DNA of 64,000 nt from assembly GCF_000003815.2 (NCBI RefSeq), contig NC_049996.1:5906012-5970011 (forward strand), written 5' to 3'. The notes under the pieces were generated by a model. That model did not search any database. It saw only the letters and a list, made by a program, of their open reading frames with translations, and was not told where the DNA came from. The position numbers and the translations under genes are program-made. Positions 16,355-27,905 of the stretch are shown piece by piece. Positions within the stretch are counted from its first letter, which is position 1. Each line of letters opens with the position of its first letter. The DNA comes from Branchiostoma floridae. Lineage: Eukaryota; Chordata; Leptocardii; Amphioxiformes; Branchiostomatidae.

Positions 16355-16760
16355 AATCGCGGCGGGGAAAACACTTCCTCAACTTAGTCCGACTGGTATT
16401 TTTCGGCGGATTCGGTGAGTATGAAAGCAAAGATTCCCGTGGCGAGATAATTCATCCAAAATTTGAGTATTTTGACAGTCGGTTACAAGGAGAGTACAGG
16501 TTCCCACCAGAATTCTGAAGAAATGACATCTGCATGTTTGTGTACATTTCTTGACCAATGGGAAGTCGCACAGCCATGATCGAATTGCCGCCAACCCGCC
16601 GTAGCCAATCAGTGAAGTTGTTCTGAAATCTATTCGGAAGCGCGCGAGGCCAGGCCTAATCGGTGAATAGAACGGATCGTCTGATTGGTGATTAGTGACG
16701 TAAAGATTTTCCTAATATGGTGATAACTTGTGTTACTATTTTTAGTACGCTATATAAAGC
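16355..16760. promoter_or_regulatory. KLF6/7 upstream region with CCAAT, CRE and TATA motifs
   Basis: Between the KLF6/7 ATG (16354) and 16760 lie CCAAT at 16605-16609, an inverted CCAAT at 16684-16688, a CRE-like TGACGTAA at 16696-16703, and TATATAAA at 16751-16758. The TATA box is oriented to the plus strand, away from KLF6/7. It is followed about 25-35 bases later by a GC-rich, possibly transcribed sequence. The KLF6/7 promoter itself would be on the minus strand nearer 16400-16700. Confidence 0.5.
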
Positions 16761-17316
16761 TGCCTCGCGCAGCTCGGCTGAGGCAGTGTGCTCGAGTTAG
16801 GTCGTGGGAACGGCGGAAGCGCAGACGATACGTGACTTTACACCATTATTACCAAGGAAAGCTTTACTATTTCATTCTGTTCAGATAAAATAGCACGAGT
16901 GTGCCATGCTCTGTTACCGATCTTTTGCAAGAAGGTTACATGTCAGGAAATAGGACAGGCTTTTAATAATCAGATTTACTGACGTTTTGTAACAATAGTC
17001 TATTTACCATGAACCCCCCCCCCCCATGCAGTGGATTCGTCTGTGCTTGCAAGTCTGACGCATACGATCTGGAGCGTACCAAACATGCCAAAGGGGATCA
17101 CAAGGCCGTCTGTCTAAATATTTCACACAGGCCTACTGCAATGTACCAACTCCAATGTGCAGTACAAACTTACAAACTTTATTTAACCTCCTTGGTCCTT
17201 GGTTCTTATAACACATATAAAAATGAGTTAGAGGTATCTTATGATTTTGTTTAGTGTAATAGTTGTTGCCATACGTTGTACCGTGTACAGTTGTCGTGCA
17301 ATAAAATATATATGAA

Positions 17317-17719
17317 TAGGTGTGGGTACCAGAACCGGAAATTCGGGTACAGGTACGATTCAGGTCCGGACCTGAACCTAATTGTCTGGTGAGAAAAGTT
17401 TTAATGGGCAATGGTGTCCATTTCGCTACATAGGAATCTGTTTTGTGGCGTCCCGCACTGGCGTTTCAGAATCCTATCTTCATGTAAACAATGCTATTTT
17501 CATTATAAAAGTTTGACAATAGAAACTTGGTAGAAATGACTGTAAACACTACTTTTCTTCGTTCTTGTTCGATTTCCTTCGACCTGCAAGCCCGGCGCCC
17601 AAAAAGTGTGGAACACCTGTCGATATAACCTGTTCATTTTCAAATCGGTCCAAGATCTGGTCCACTGATTTTTTCAGGTCCGTTTTTGTACCTGTTCAGC
17701 GCACCGGTACCCACCCCTA
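17317..17719. mobile_element. hAT-type element, TGGGTACC family, copy 2
   Basis: Starts TAGGTGTGGGTACC and ends, inverted, GGTACCCACCCCTA. It contains CAGGTCCGGACCTGAACCT. The flanks are only partly similar (TATATGAA/TATAATAA), consistent with an older insertion. Confidence 0.7.
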
Positions 17720-17800
17720 TATAATAAATGAAGACTTTTATTTTAAATTTTTGCCCAACCGAGCTAAGTACAGGTCACAACAAGACAAACATATATATGT

Positions 17801-18672
17801 CAGGGTAGAGACTCCGATCTGGTAGTCTCCAAGCAGACCCTACGGTGAAAATAGATCTATGCATCAAAGCTGGCCAGGGACTTGGTATACCGGCACCAGG
17901 CCCGTTTGACTCCGCCGGCTATCTCCCTTTGGCCGGCTATACTCCTTTGCCAGCTTTGATACTATTTCTAAGGCACCGTAGGGTCTGCTTGGAGACTACC
18001 GATCTGGTAGAATCGGCGATTCTACAGGTAGAGATCGCGATCGTAGTCTCTGTCGACAGAGATTCCGATCGGGATCTCTACCGGTATAGTCGGCGATTCT
18101 ACCGGTGGAGATTCCGATCAGAGTTTCTGTCAACAGAGACTCTGATCGGGATCTCAACCAATAGAGGTCACATTGATCAAAGTCTGTGTGCCTTCATATT
18201 GATAGGGAATTGTCAAATATAGGATTTTATTTGGCTTAAGTCAAATAGTTCCCTTTTTCTAAGTGATACAATTTGAAATTTTAACTGCATATAAGGCTAG
18301 ATAAAAACAAATACTAAACCTGCTAACTGTCTAATGTAGTACATGTGTATTATTAATTCCCAGACAAGGCCAGCAACACTCTCATTAGAAATGACTCAAA
18401 CAAGACGGGGCTAATAACCATTTTTCTGCTTTATCCGAATTAATATTGTGAATATTCCTTCACTATCAATGAGTGACTAGCACTCTACACCAAGTTAGAA
18501 GTAATATGATAAAAGTTTTTGCAAACATTGAAGGACCAGATGGGGATTTCTAACAGTAGAATCGGTGACTGTGCTGGCATAAATCCCGATCGGAGTTTCT
18601 GTCGACAAAAACTACGATCGTGATCTCTACCGACAGAATCGGCGATTCTACCAGATCGGAGTCTGTGCCCTG
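17801..18672. mobile_element. CAGGG-ended TIR element made of CCGATC palindromes
   Basis: The left end CAGGGTAGAGACTCCGATCT and the inverted right end (AGATCGGAGTCTGTGCCCTG) match closely. The interior is a series of palindromic GATCTCTACCGG/CGGCGATTCTACC units. It is interrupted near its left end by the small element at 17823-17998. No transposase is present. Confidence 0.8.
17823..17998. mobile_element. CTCCAAGCAGA-ended MITE nested in a larger element
   Basis: TIRs TAGTCTCCAAGCAGACCCTA/inverse, flanked by an exact 9-base duplication CCGATCTGG (17814-17822, 17999-18007). The uninterrupted right TIR of the host element has this site only once, so the insertion and its 9-base duplication are shown directly. 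Confidence 0.9.
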
Positions 18673-20094
18673 ACACATATACTTGTAAGTAACATCTAGT
18701 CTAACACAGAAGTTCGGCTTCTTCTCGCGACATCGGATAATGATCATGTAGGACTGTGTAAGTTTCGCTACATAATGGTCGGTTTTGTCTGCTTTCTATG
18801 TAACTAAAATACAGTATTTCTATCATTGACATACATGAATCAACAATGAAGTGCACTTCATCTTCTACTATAGTGTGTGTACCATCCGGAAAGTGAGTTC
18901 GCTCTGTTATACACTATGTACTTTTCGCTCTGTTATTTATCCTACACTATACACAGTCGCTTACTCTGGGTATTTGGAAGATGTGTACAGGTGAACATCA
19001 TTGAGCATTAACCTCATTTCATGAATGTCATTATCGCCTTCTAGATTTTGTACGTTTTTTGTTTGGGTGAAGGAGATGATCAACAAATATGATTTATGCA
19101 CCTGAGGACCTTATTTGCATACTTAATGACAAACACACAAAATATAGCAGTTGTAAAGGTTGTAGAAATCATTTTGAGAATGTATGGGGTCGTGGGAGTT
19201 GTACCTTATTTCAACCCTTAGGTTTTTAAATATAACGCCTCTTTTCAATCTCCAGTGGGTGGGCACTAATTCTTATCATAGAAACTTTGCTGGAACGCCT
19301 GTCAAATTGTAATATTAATGGTATGAATAACTTTCCACAGCGTATTCGGTTTGTAAAATCTCAAATTACCGTTACTGTAGACAACTGAGAAATATATGTA
19401 CATACACATTTGACAAGCTTTTTCTTTCACAATGTGCAAATATACTTGTGCGGTCAGGAAAACGGGTCAAGTTTGATAATGGACCTCCTAGTGGCTTTCA
19501 AAGCTACTGCATGCAGCGGAACTTCCGCTTTTGATATAGATAGAGACCATGGAGACGGGAAAGAAAGTGCGATGTTTGCTTGCTGTTTTTTTTTTCTTTT
19601 TCAGGAGCCAATTTTGTTAAGACATTGAATTAAAGAATACCTCAAGAAATAATTGACGGATCATCATAATTTTGGTAAGCAGATATGTTGTGCGTTGGTC
19701 TACTTAATCTAACTAATCGTGCAAATTAATAGTTTATTTGCATAATTAATAGCGTTTTCTAATTCGCTGCATTTGACGACAGGACTCTCAAACGTGACAT
19801 TTGAAACTGAGAAAGGGAAATATCGATAGATCGATGCAGTAGCTGGTACTAAAGCTGTTGTATGTATCCTTCAAAAGTTGTCGTTCAAATGGCATCACAT
19901 CTGATCAGACAGGTGTGCTAGCTGCTAACTCGCCAAAACAACGCAGGTCAGCAGACAACTTATTCCAGATACTGAGATAGTCACCAGTCTGGGAATGTAC
20001 GTGTGACTGAATGCTGGCGTCTTAGATCTCATGGAGGTTAGCGCAAAAGATCTAAGACTTCTAGTCGGCCTTGTGGGAAATAATACATATTTCT

Positions 20095-20375
20095 AAACAG
20101 TTGACCTTGATCTGACAAAAAGCAGAATATCACACACCTCCCGCCTGTACGTGAGTGGTAGCAGTTAGTCTTTCCTTGTAAGTTAAGTCGGTAGACTAGG
20201 GACCAAAAATGAATTTAGTAGCTCGGCGCTGACCTTCTCTACTAAAGACATAAGTTTCCTAGACTTGAACCACAATGGAGAACAGTATTCTAGATTGCTT
20301 CTTACCAGTATGGTATACAGTGCCTTACGGACGTCAGTGTTAGCGTTAAAACCAATTGCACGTTTGATAAAACCA
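20095..20375 (-). pseudogene. Decayed non-LTR retrotransposon RT fragment
   Basis: On the minus strand, with frameshifts, one reads NANTDVRKALYTILVRSNLE then YCSPLWF. After a frame change come QRRATKFIFGP and DLTYKERLTA. This is the RT thumb region of L2/CR1-like elements (RS-LEYCSPLW, EKVQRRATK-I, L-YKERL). It is inactive, with multiple frame breaks. Confidence 0.65.
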
Positions 20376-20875
20376 GGACGGAGTTCACCTTAGCTACCCA
20401 TTTTAACAATGTGGTTGTCTCACATCAGATCTGGCCGTGAAATAACCTCTAAATCGTTCATACTTGTGCGTGACAGCTTGAACTCATTGCATAATCCTCA
20501 TTTACAGTTTCTCGTGGTGAATGATGGGAGTATCATTCTTGGAAGTCAAGGAAAAGAGAACAATTGACAAAGTAACAACGGAAATACTATACAGATATTT
20601 GTACCATTATACAATATAAACGAATGACATATACTACTAGTATATAAGTATAGTACGATTATACTAAAATTCATATAAACGATTATACTACATGTATATA
20701 GATATACTAAAGTAGTCTAATCTTTCAATGATATATACTTAAGTATAGTTGGCAAAGTAACAATAAAAATATGAACGACTAATGTATTCCTATCATGTAT
20801 GTAACGTTAAGATTTTGGCCCCGAAATTGAGAATATTCTAGTGAACTAAAACTTGATGTGAATGACATATACATG

Positions 20876-21085
20876 TAACGCTGGTTCACCTTTATCCGAG
20901 GGTAACCTATGTTCGTTGTTTGTAAGAAAACCGTATTAAGGGATATGAAGTCGACGGACGGTGGTTTCAAATCCGAACATTTTGAAAATATTGCAAATTT
21001 GCCAGCAGACGTAATACTCCTAATTGTGCTGTTTCTAAAGACAACGGATAAAGGTCACCCCACGGATAAAGGTGATTTAGCGTTA
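20876..21085. mobile_element. Donor-proximal MITE family, copy 2
   Basis: Ends TAACGCTGGTTCACCTTTAT and, inverted, GGATAAAGGTGATTTAGCGTTA. It is the only one of five copies for which no adjacent exon was found. Confidence 0.8.
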
Positions 21086-22720
21086 CAACGTTCTCGCGTG
21101 GTCAGCTTTTCTCATAAAGTTGGTCTCGTATTGAGTGGTGTAGGTTAATAATTATCATCATCATCATCATCATCATCATCGGTCGACGTGATCAGACATG
21201 TTCGCACATGTTTATTTATAATTATAGTCTGTATTCTTCCCATGTCAATGCACATCAGATGTGTCAGTGTTGCAGCGATGTACATGTATTTGTATTTGCC
21301 CAACATCTAATCTAGAAAGGGAATTGAAAACGACAGTAATGTCACATGTACCGTTACTTTTAAACACGTCCATAGCTACCCGGGAACTAGGATCCCCATA
21401 ATCTCACAGCAAATGTATGTTGTAGTCAGCCTTATTTTCTATTCATTTATACAACATTTTTTTCCCTTTAATTTGTTGTTTTGTTTCTTCTTTGATATTT
21501 ACGGCTGTAGAGAGCGAGTGCGCAGCTGAGCCGGGTCAGGTCTGATATACCTGCAGGTCATTGCCAATACACTAGAGGGCGCTTTGAACAGCGTACTTGG
21601 TGAAGTTCTGCGGCCGCCAAGGCCGATCCTTCCCGGACCTGTTAACCTAGCCTTTCCAAAGGCCATGGTATTTCTGTTATTGATAGATTCATCCCATCTA
21701 TAATGCAAAAGACAGGGTGATCCTGATCATGGTTTCAGCAGGTGGTTTTGGTGCGGTAAAATCGCACTGCCGTAGGACGGAACTACTAGTGTCGTAAAAT
21801 ACCCTTCCCGCAAAACGGTTGATAACATGCTGTCGCCATGGAGACGGTGTAACTACCACTTGTTGCGGTGGGTTGTTTATTATTGCTTGGACAGTGATTT
21901 TTACTTTCCAGAGCAGACACAGGGAACGACAGAGGTACGGAGGGTTTTCGCTATAAACTTTAGAATATTCCTCTACAAGTGAAGTACCTGTAGAGCTACA
22001 GACTTCTGATCGCTGGCGAGACTAACAAGAGGAAAATCAGGTGCGTACGTGCGTATCGATCAAAATGGTTTGCTTGGTACGGTACCAGGATATCATTTCG
22101 TCGTCATCTGTGTAACGTTAGATCTAACTTCCTTCAAATTTCTGTAGTTAGGGGTGTAGTCAGGGTTATGATTAGAGTTGGGGTGAGGTTATGGTTGAGG
22201 TTAGGGGTAGAGCGAGGTGCCCTCTTGACCGGGGAAACGCCTGTTTAAGTTGATAACGTTACATCGGCAGGGCATTTCACTTGGTTTTTAGAATAACCGT
22301 AGAATGTCACTGGCTTGAATAAGCCACTATCTGTTAGTGCCTTTGTCTGATCAAAAACTGACCAGTAGAGTCGGGAGTCCTCCTTTTGAGTGTTGTTGTG
22401 CTTTTTGTTGTTTAAGTGGTGGTCAGCCCAAAATGGTTTGTTTGAAAAAAATAGCCTAGCGCCGGTATTGAAGTAGTCTCTTCATGCAAGGAGGTTGTGA
22501 TTTTTTAACCTTGCTTCATGTAAAGATTTCGACCGAGCCTGGGCCAACAAATGTGAAACTGAAATGCATCAGGCACCTGGATTTTTACCATCATGTTCTA
22601 ATCATACAGATAAACATTGTAGAAGTACTTAGTAGTAGTACAATTTTCTATTCTAACAGAAATGCTTTTGCGCTCCTTACAGATTGTTGCTGATTTCAAG
22701 GTCATCAATAACGGAACAAC
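21086..22720. other. Upstream region of the C7orf57-like gene
   Basis: It holds nine ATC triplets (21154-21180), and a G-rich degenerate GGTTAGGG-like stretch at about 22146-22215. No coding exon is seen. A 5' UTR and promoter should lie near 22680, but no TATA or CCAAT box stands out. Confidence 0.4.
21154..21180. repeat. (ATC)9 microsatellite
   Basis: Nine perfect ATC units. Confidence 0.95.
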
Positions 22721-25700
22721 ATGTCATTAACAAAAAGGAGGCCCGGAGATGAAGGTAAGGATAGCTAAGTGAAATGCTTCCCATTAGTGGTGCGTACCTA
22801 AAGCCCAGACTTGGAATTGGACCTACAAATGTTTAAGTCCAAGTCCAAAAAAAACCTAAATGTCCGGAGCCAAGTCCGGACTTGCAAAAAGCAATCTGTC
22901 ACTTACATTCCCTTATTTTGTTCTAAACTATCTAAAACCTTCCATAGACAGTGCAATTTGCACTGGAAAAAGACAAAACACATTTCGTGTTTACACTGGC
23001 TGTATATTATTTTCATGTATTTTTCACATTGCATTTCAATTCATGCTAACATGCAATTTTATATGCACCATCCCCCCTCCCCCTCAAAAAAAAAATGCAC
23101 ATAATATGCAATGATGGGTTCAGGTCCGGACTTATACGTCCAGATCTGAACCTGAACTGCTGGACCTGAATCCGGACCTGAACCTGAAATTGAGTTTAGG
23201 TACGCACCACTACTTCCCATCCAGTTTATCATACCTAGTTGAGATTATTACATTGATGAAGAGTTTTAATTGCTCTAACCCCGTGGCTCCTGCATGCTGT
23301 TCTGTATCATGCTCTTCGACTTTATTTTTCAGTTGTTAACATTACATCGTTTTTTTAATCAAAATTTTGGCAATTACTTTGAGGAATAATCCTCATAGGA
23401 GAATCTAGATTTTTGCAGTTATGGGATTTGATTTCATGTTTTGACATCTGACATTGTAATTTGAATTGCCCTTTTCTTCAGACTGGTTTTACCACGCCCC
23501 ACTGAAGAGTAAGAAGGACTCGGCACAGGTGGCGGTTCCGCCGGCCTCGCAGATCCCCGGCCTGAGTCAGCTGCCGCCCGACATGCCGTATGACGACGAT
23601 CCGGCGGCCAAGAGAAAGTGGATTCGTGATACCGACACAAAATACATCAAGTTGGCAAAACAAGGTGGCAGACAGGGTCAGTAGCAATACTTATTCATGC
23701 CCCAAACAAGTTCAGTGAATCTGAAAATAATTTTCAGGTAGATATAAAGCTAGTTCACCTTTATCCGTGGGGTTACCTTTATCCGTTGTCTTTAAAAACA
23801 AAACATTTAGGATTCTTTAATAAGTCTGCTGACAGTGGTTTTCAAATTTGCAATATTTTCAAAATGTTCCGATTTGAAACCACTGTACGTTGACTTCATA
23901 TCCCTATTATGCTTTTTCTTACAAACAACGCATATAGGTCAACCTCGAATTATGGTAAACCAGCTTTAGGAGAATTCTTGTACAAAACTGGGACGAGGGG
24001 GGATACAAACTTGGCCACGTTTGGGATAGTGTTCTGGCGGCGAGAAGCAGAACTCCAGTCAGCTCTCTGAGGAAGGTGTCTGATAGATACCGAAATGTAA
24101 GCAAGCAAGTTTAGCCTGTACAAGAATTCTCCTATATCTAAGTTCATTGAATTGATTGCTTGGAGTTTAAACAAGTAGAATTGAAGGTCCAAATGTTAAA
24201 GTAAATTAAGACAATTTGCCTGTGCTTAAAGCTTATCTTATTTTTCCAGACCTTCTCCGATACAGGAGTCCCCCGGACCGTACCAAGGGCCCAGTACCGT
24301 ACCCCAGGGTGGACTGGTTTGACCATGACGTGCCTCAGGAAGAAGAAGAAGAACCTCTGTAGGTGTAAATTCTTTGTTAAAACATGTTAGCAGGAAACAA
24401 TACTAAGTATAGCTAAGCTATAGAGCTTTAACTTGTACTAGAACAAATAACTGTAACAGGCTCCGTCCATGGTGCCAAAAATCTAAGCTCCAAAGTTGTC
24501 TTGTTATTGTTCTCATCATTACATACAAGTAGGATTGTTGTGATGCCATAAAACTCACAATATGTTAATGTTTTAATGACATCATCATCACTCGTCCCGT
24601 AGCTCAGGTGGCCGTAGGGGCAGTAAGGCTAGTGACTTCCAGCTCTGGCGATCTGATATAATGACATACTCCATTGCATATATTTACCATGAATAAAATA
24701 TGACAACTGTGATTTTTTCATATGTTGTCACATGACGATTCATGATTGTTGCAAAACTGAAGTTTAGAACTCTTCCAAGAAACAGCAAAGTAGGAGCTTA
24801 GAAACTTTTTTTTCCTCCATCTAAATGCACATTTTGTATACCCTATTGCTTCGCCAGGCCCCGCACTTTTGCACTACCAGAGTACATGGTACACGAGGAG
24901 TTCACACCAAGTCCACAGAGACAGATTGAGGGTAAGAAGAGGGCGCCGTTCTCCACAGACAGTAAAACCGTGTGGCAGCGCGACGACACAGACCCTACAG
25001 ACAAACGTGTCAGACTCCCAGAGATCAAGAGACCCCAGAGAAGACACAAGGTGACACATCGTTCCTTCAGCCAGTGGCTTAGATTGCCTTCTGCATTGTG
25101 TACTACTTAGATGCATGTAACGCCCAGCACCTTTATTCGCGGGGTAACCTATATCCGTTCTACTTGTACAAACAGGGAATTTGGGGATATCAAGTCGATG
25201 GACAGTGGTTTCAATGCTTTTTTCAAAACCTCCGTCCATCGACTTGATATCCCCAAATACTCAGCTGGATTTGAAAACAATGGATAGAGGTTAACCCACG
25301 AATGAAGGTGAACTAGCGTTAAGTTTGCGGTAATTTATGTCTGCAGATGTTGTGCCATTTTCACTGTAAACTCAAAAGTTTTGTTGTCTTTTGCCCTCCT
25401 ACCCTTTGTCAAAGTGCTGCATTGTACAGAAATTATAATCATGAGTTGGCTGCACCTGTTATGGTAAAGATGTAGGAATACTAACTTAAACAAGAAACAG
25501 TTGAATGCAGCAGTGATTGGACATGCCTGATTGCCTTTGGTAGAATAATCCAGTATGTATCCAGTACAGTTGGACCAGTACCTGTTCACTCTTGCACTAA
25601 TATAATAGCGTTATCTCACGGTATTCTTTAATCATCCCACAGCAAAAAATGCCACCACCACCTGCTGAAGTGAAGCAAGAGAGACGCAAACAACCAGCAG

Positions 25701-27905
25701 CTCTGAAAGACCATTTTGCACCAAAGTCCAGATTTCCTCCTGTGTGAGTATATTAGATGGTAGTTATCTCCATGAAAAATGGAGATATAGTTTTGGGTGT
25801 GTCTGTGTGTGTGTCTGTGTGTCAGGATTTTTGTAGTGAGCATAAGTCAAGAACCTCTGGATGGATTACAATGATATTTGGTTTGTGGGTAGGTGTTGGT
25901 AAGACAAAAGTCAAGGTCAGTTTTGGGTCCCCTGGTATGTGACCTTGGTACTGCAGCAGAAATTAGTTTTTTTTAATCTTTTGAACTGGATGTGCTATGG
26001 TCTTGATTTTTGGATGCCAGATAGCTTGTGACATAAGGAATATGTGGTGTATGTTTGAGTCCCCTAGCATGTTGCTCTGGAACTGCAGGGGCATTTTTGC
26101 CCTGGCAATGGATAATGGCTGTAACACTGGTTTCGAGGGCTCGAAGGTTGATCATAAAACGCATGACATGAAATTTCAGAATCAGTATTTCTGCATGCCA
26201 ACGAGTTTTGGAAACTAGACAATAGCCAGATATGGTCAAACTTGTGAAAACGACCACCTCTCCATAATGAGCCATTCACACTATTCTGTATGTCCTAAGA
26301 TTTGTCATGTTGGATATTGCAGACCCCACCCAGGAAAGGAGGATCCTGTGTCGTTTGGGAAGTTGTTGAGTATGGGGTATCAGAGAGACTGGATCAGCAA
26401 GAGGAACGACTGGGAGGAGCAGCATGTACATGGGAACAGGTATGTTACGAAGGTTACACATGTACAAATGGACAAATGTTTAAAAATTACAGACCTTTCA
26501 AATACTAGTCATCAGTAGAAATAGAAAAAAAACCTTCACTGATGAAGAATGCTGGATGGCATTTATTTCTTTTCATTTATTCGGAAATGTGACAAAATAC
26601 ATTACACAGACTCACAGGCAGCATTGCTGATATTAGGGTCTACAGCAATTGAAATGTCTGTAATTTTCAAACAAATGTCCAGTGGTTTATAGAATGTCAA
26701 GTCATTCAGACGCAAAATGCATCATTATTATGTTTCCATGGTAGGGAAAAACATGTGCTGGTGTGTTAGTTTTCTTTCTCCTTCAGTCAGTAGCCAATCA
26801 GAGCTTAGGTTAGGTTTCCTAACCTGGTAACTTTTGGATGGGTGGTAATTTTTCTTGCTCATGTTGACTGTCTTTGAAATAGTAGTCGAACCCTGAATAA
26901 CCCAGGATCTAGAGTTAGCTTTTACTAGTTTTAGACTTAGAGTAGACACTTGCGATATTGTTTTTACACTGTTTGAATCTCTCATGTTACCTGCAATTAG
27001 CCCACAGGCAAGAATTTCCAATAAATAAACTTTTCTATTGTTGACAGACATCTGGAGCCACTGCCAAAAGGTACAGAGTACCAGGAAAAGATCAGTAAAC
27101 ATCAGGCGTCTGGCAACAAGTATCCAAACAAGCCGGCCAGAAAGGACCTGCCTGGACACAAGGGGTCGGCAGGGACACACAGCTCCGAGGAGAAACCAGT
27201 CTTTAAACTAAGCAAGTAAGTCTAGCTGAACACAACAGAACATGAGGCCTGCATGGGCATTCTGTCAGGGTCTGCATGCTACTCTCCAAGCAGAGGTTTT
27301 AGTCGTTTTTATCGGGCTTTCTATTTTGTTTGTCATTTTTCTTTAAGTACGCCAGCCAGTTAGGTTTTGACACAGCAAGATAAAATGATAAAATAGAAAG
27401 CCCGATAAAAACGACTAAAAAAACGTTAAAAAACAGCCGGAGCCTAACCTCTGCTTGGAGAGTACTACATGCCACATAAATGTAAAATGGTCTCCTGTTA
27501 CTGTTATGCATTTTTGTTCGTGGGGATTTAATTTCAAGGTAGCCTGGAAAAGGATTTTTCACAGTGGTTTTAAGTTTATGGTGCACTATATTTTTTTACT
27601 GCCGTGGAAAAATGTCCGTGGTGGTTTAAAGTTCTCGGTGAAGCGGCCACTGCAAAAACCCGAACATTAAACCACCACAAAAGTTTCTGCATTAATCTTA
27701 CAGTACATAAATTTTGGTGTTTGCTACTTACATGAAACTTAACTTTGTCCTGTGTACCTGGTTATTGATATTCAATCAAGTAAATCATATAAAAGTTTCT
27801 ATATACATTGTAGACTGAAAGTTACTGACTGATTCTTGTGTTTGCTACAGGTTTGAGAAAGTGGGTGCTAAAGTGAGCACACGCAGGGAGCCTGTCCATG
27901 TGTGA
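22721..27905 (+). CDS. C7orf57-like protein, complete eight-exon gene
   Basis: Exons 22721-22754, 23482-23676, 24250-24358, 24858-25050, 25643-25743, 26323-26439, 27048-27215 and 27851-27905 join with consistent phases at all seven GT-AG introns into 323 residues. The N-terminus (MSLTKRRPGDEDWFYHAPLK), an ASQIPGL motif, AKQGGRQDLLRYR, a glutamate run, LPEYMVHEEF, and KTVWQR match my memory of vertebrate C7orf57 (about 295 residues). The FGKLLSMGYQRDWI and C-terminal KFEKVGAKV segments may match too. Its molecular function is not established. There is no signal peptide or membrane segment; the protein is charged and proline-rich, so probably cytoplasmic or nuclear. Introns 2 and 4 carry a MITE about 68 bases after the donor. 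The orthology call rests on recall, not a search. Confidence 0.8.
22785..23212. mobile_element. hAT-type element, GTACC family, copy 3
   Basis: Ends TAGTGGTGCGTACCTAA and, inverted, TTAGGTACGCACCACTA. Exact 8-base flanking duplication CTTCCCAT (22777-22784, 23213-23220). Interior rich in GGACCTGAA. It starts 31 bases after the first-exon donor of the C7orf57-like gene. Confidence 0.85.
23745..23968. mobile_element. Donor-proximal MITE family, copy 3
   Basis: Ends TAAAGCTAGTTCACCTTTAT and, inverted, GGTAAACCAGCTTTA. It starts 69 bases after the donor of exon 2 (ending 23676) and abuts the next repeat. Confidence 0.8.
23968..24133. mobile_element. TAGGAGAATTCTTGTACA-ended element, Penelope-like tail
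   Basis: Inverted ends TAGGAGAATTCTTGTACA surround a segment with CTGAGGAAGGTGTCTGATAG followed by ATACCGAAATGTAAGC. That arrangement resembles the hammerhead-like motif reported in Penelope-like retroelements. Its left end adjoins the preceding MITE with no spacer. A related segment borders the N gap near 41.83 kb. Confidence 0.5.
25118..25321. mobile_element. Donor-proximal MITE family, copy 4
   Basis: Ends TAACGCCCAGCACCTTTATT and, inverted, GAAGGTGAACTAGCGTTA, with an inner inverted GGATATCAAGTCGATGGAC. It starts 68 bases after the exon 4 donor (exon ends 25050). Confidence 0.85.
27280..27464. mobile_element. Palindromic MITE, TACTCTCCAAGCAGAGG family, copy 2
   Basis: Same ends and inner TTTTAGTCGTTTTTATCGGG block as copy 1. 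8-base duplication CTGCATGC/CTACATGC (one mismatch). In intron 7 of the C7orf57-like gene, 65 bases after the donor. Confidence 0.85.
27499..27705 (-). mobile_element. TACTGTAAATGCA family MITE, copy 1 (reverse)
   Basis: Ends TACTGTTATGCATTTTTGTT and, inverted, AATCTTACAGTA. The interior has the CACCGCGAAC/GTGGTTTAA-type motifs seen in the 46 kb and 53 kb copies, in reverse orientation. Lies in intron 7 next to the previous element. Confidence 0.7.

Larger units (their letters stand above)
16800..20090. other. Intergenic stretch, repeat-rich
   Basis: It contains the elements at 17317-17719 and 17801-18672. From 18673 to 20090 I see no gene and no repeat with clear ends. Confidence 0.4.

Noticed and set aside
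17845-18222. 125-codon plus-strand frame
   Set aside because: It runs from one nested MITE into palindromic repeats; non-coding.
22146-22215. Telomere-like GGTTAGGG stretch
   Set aside because: Units are irregular and interspersed with GTTATGATTAG-type sequence; simple G-rich repeat, not an interstitial telomere.
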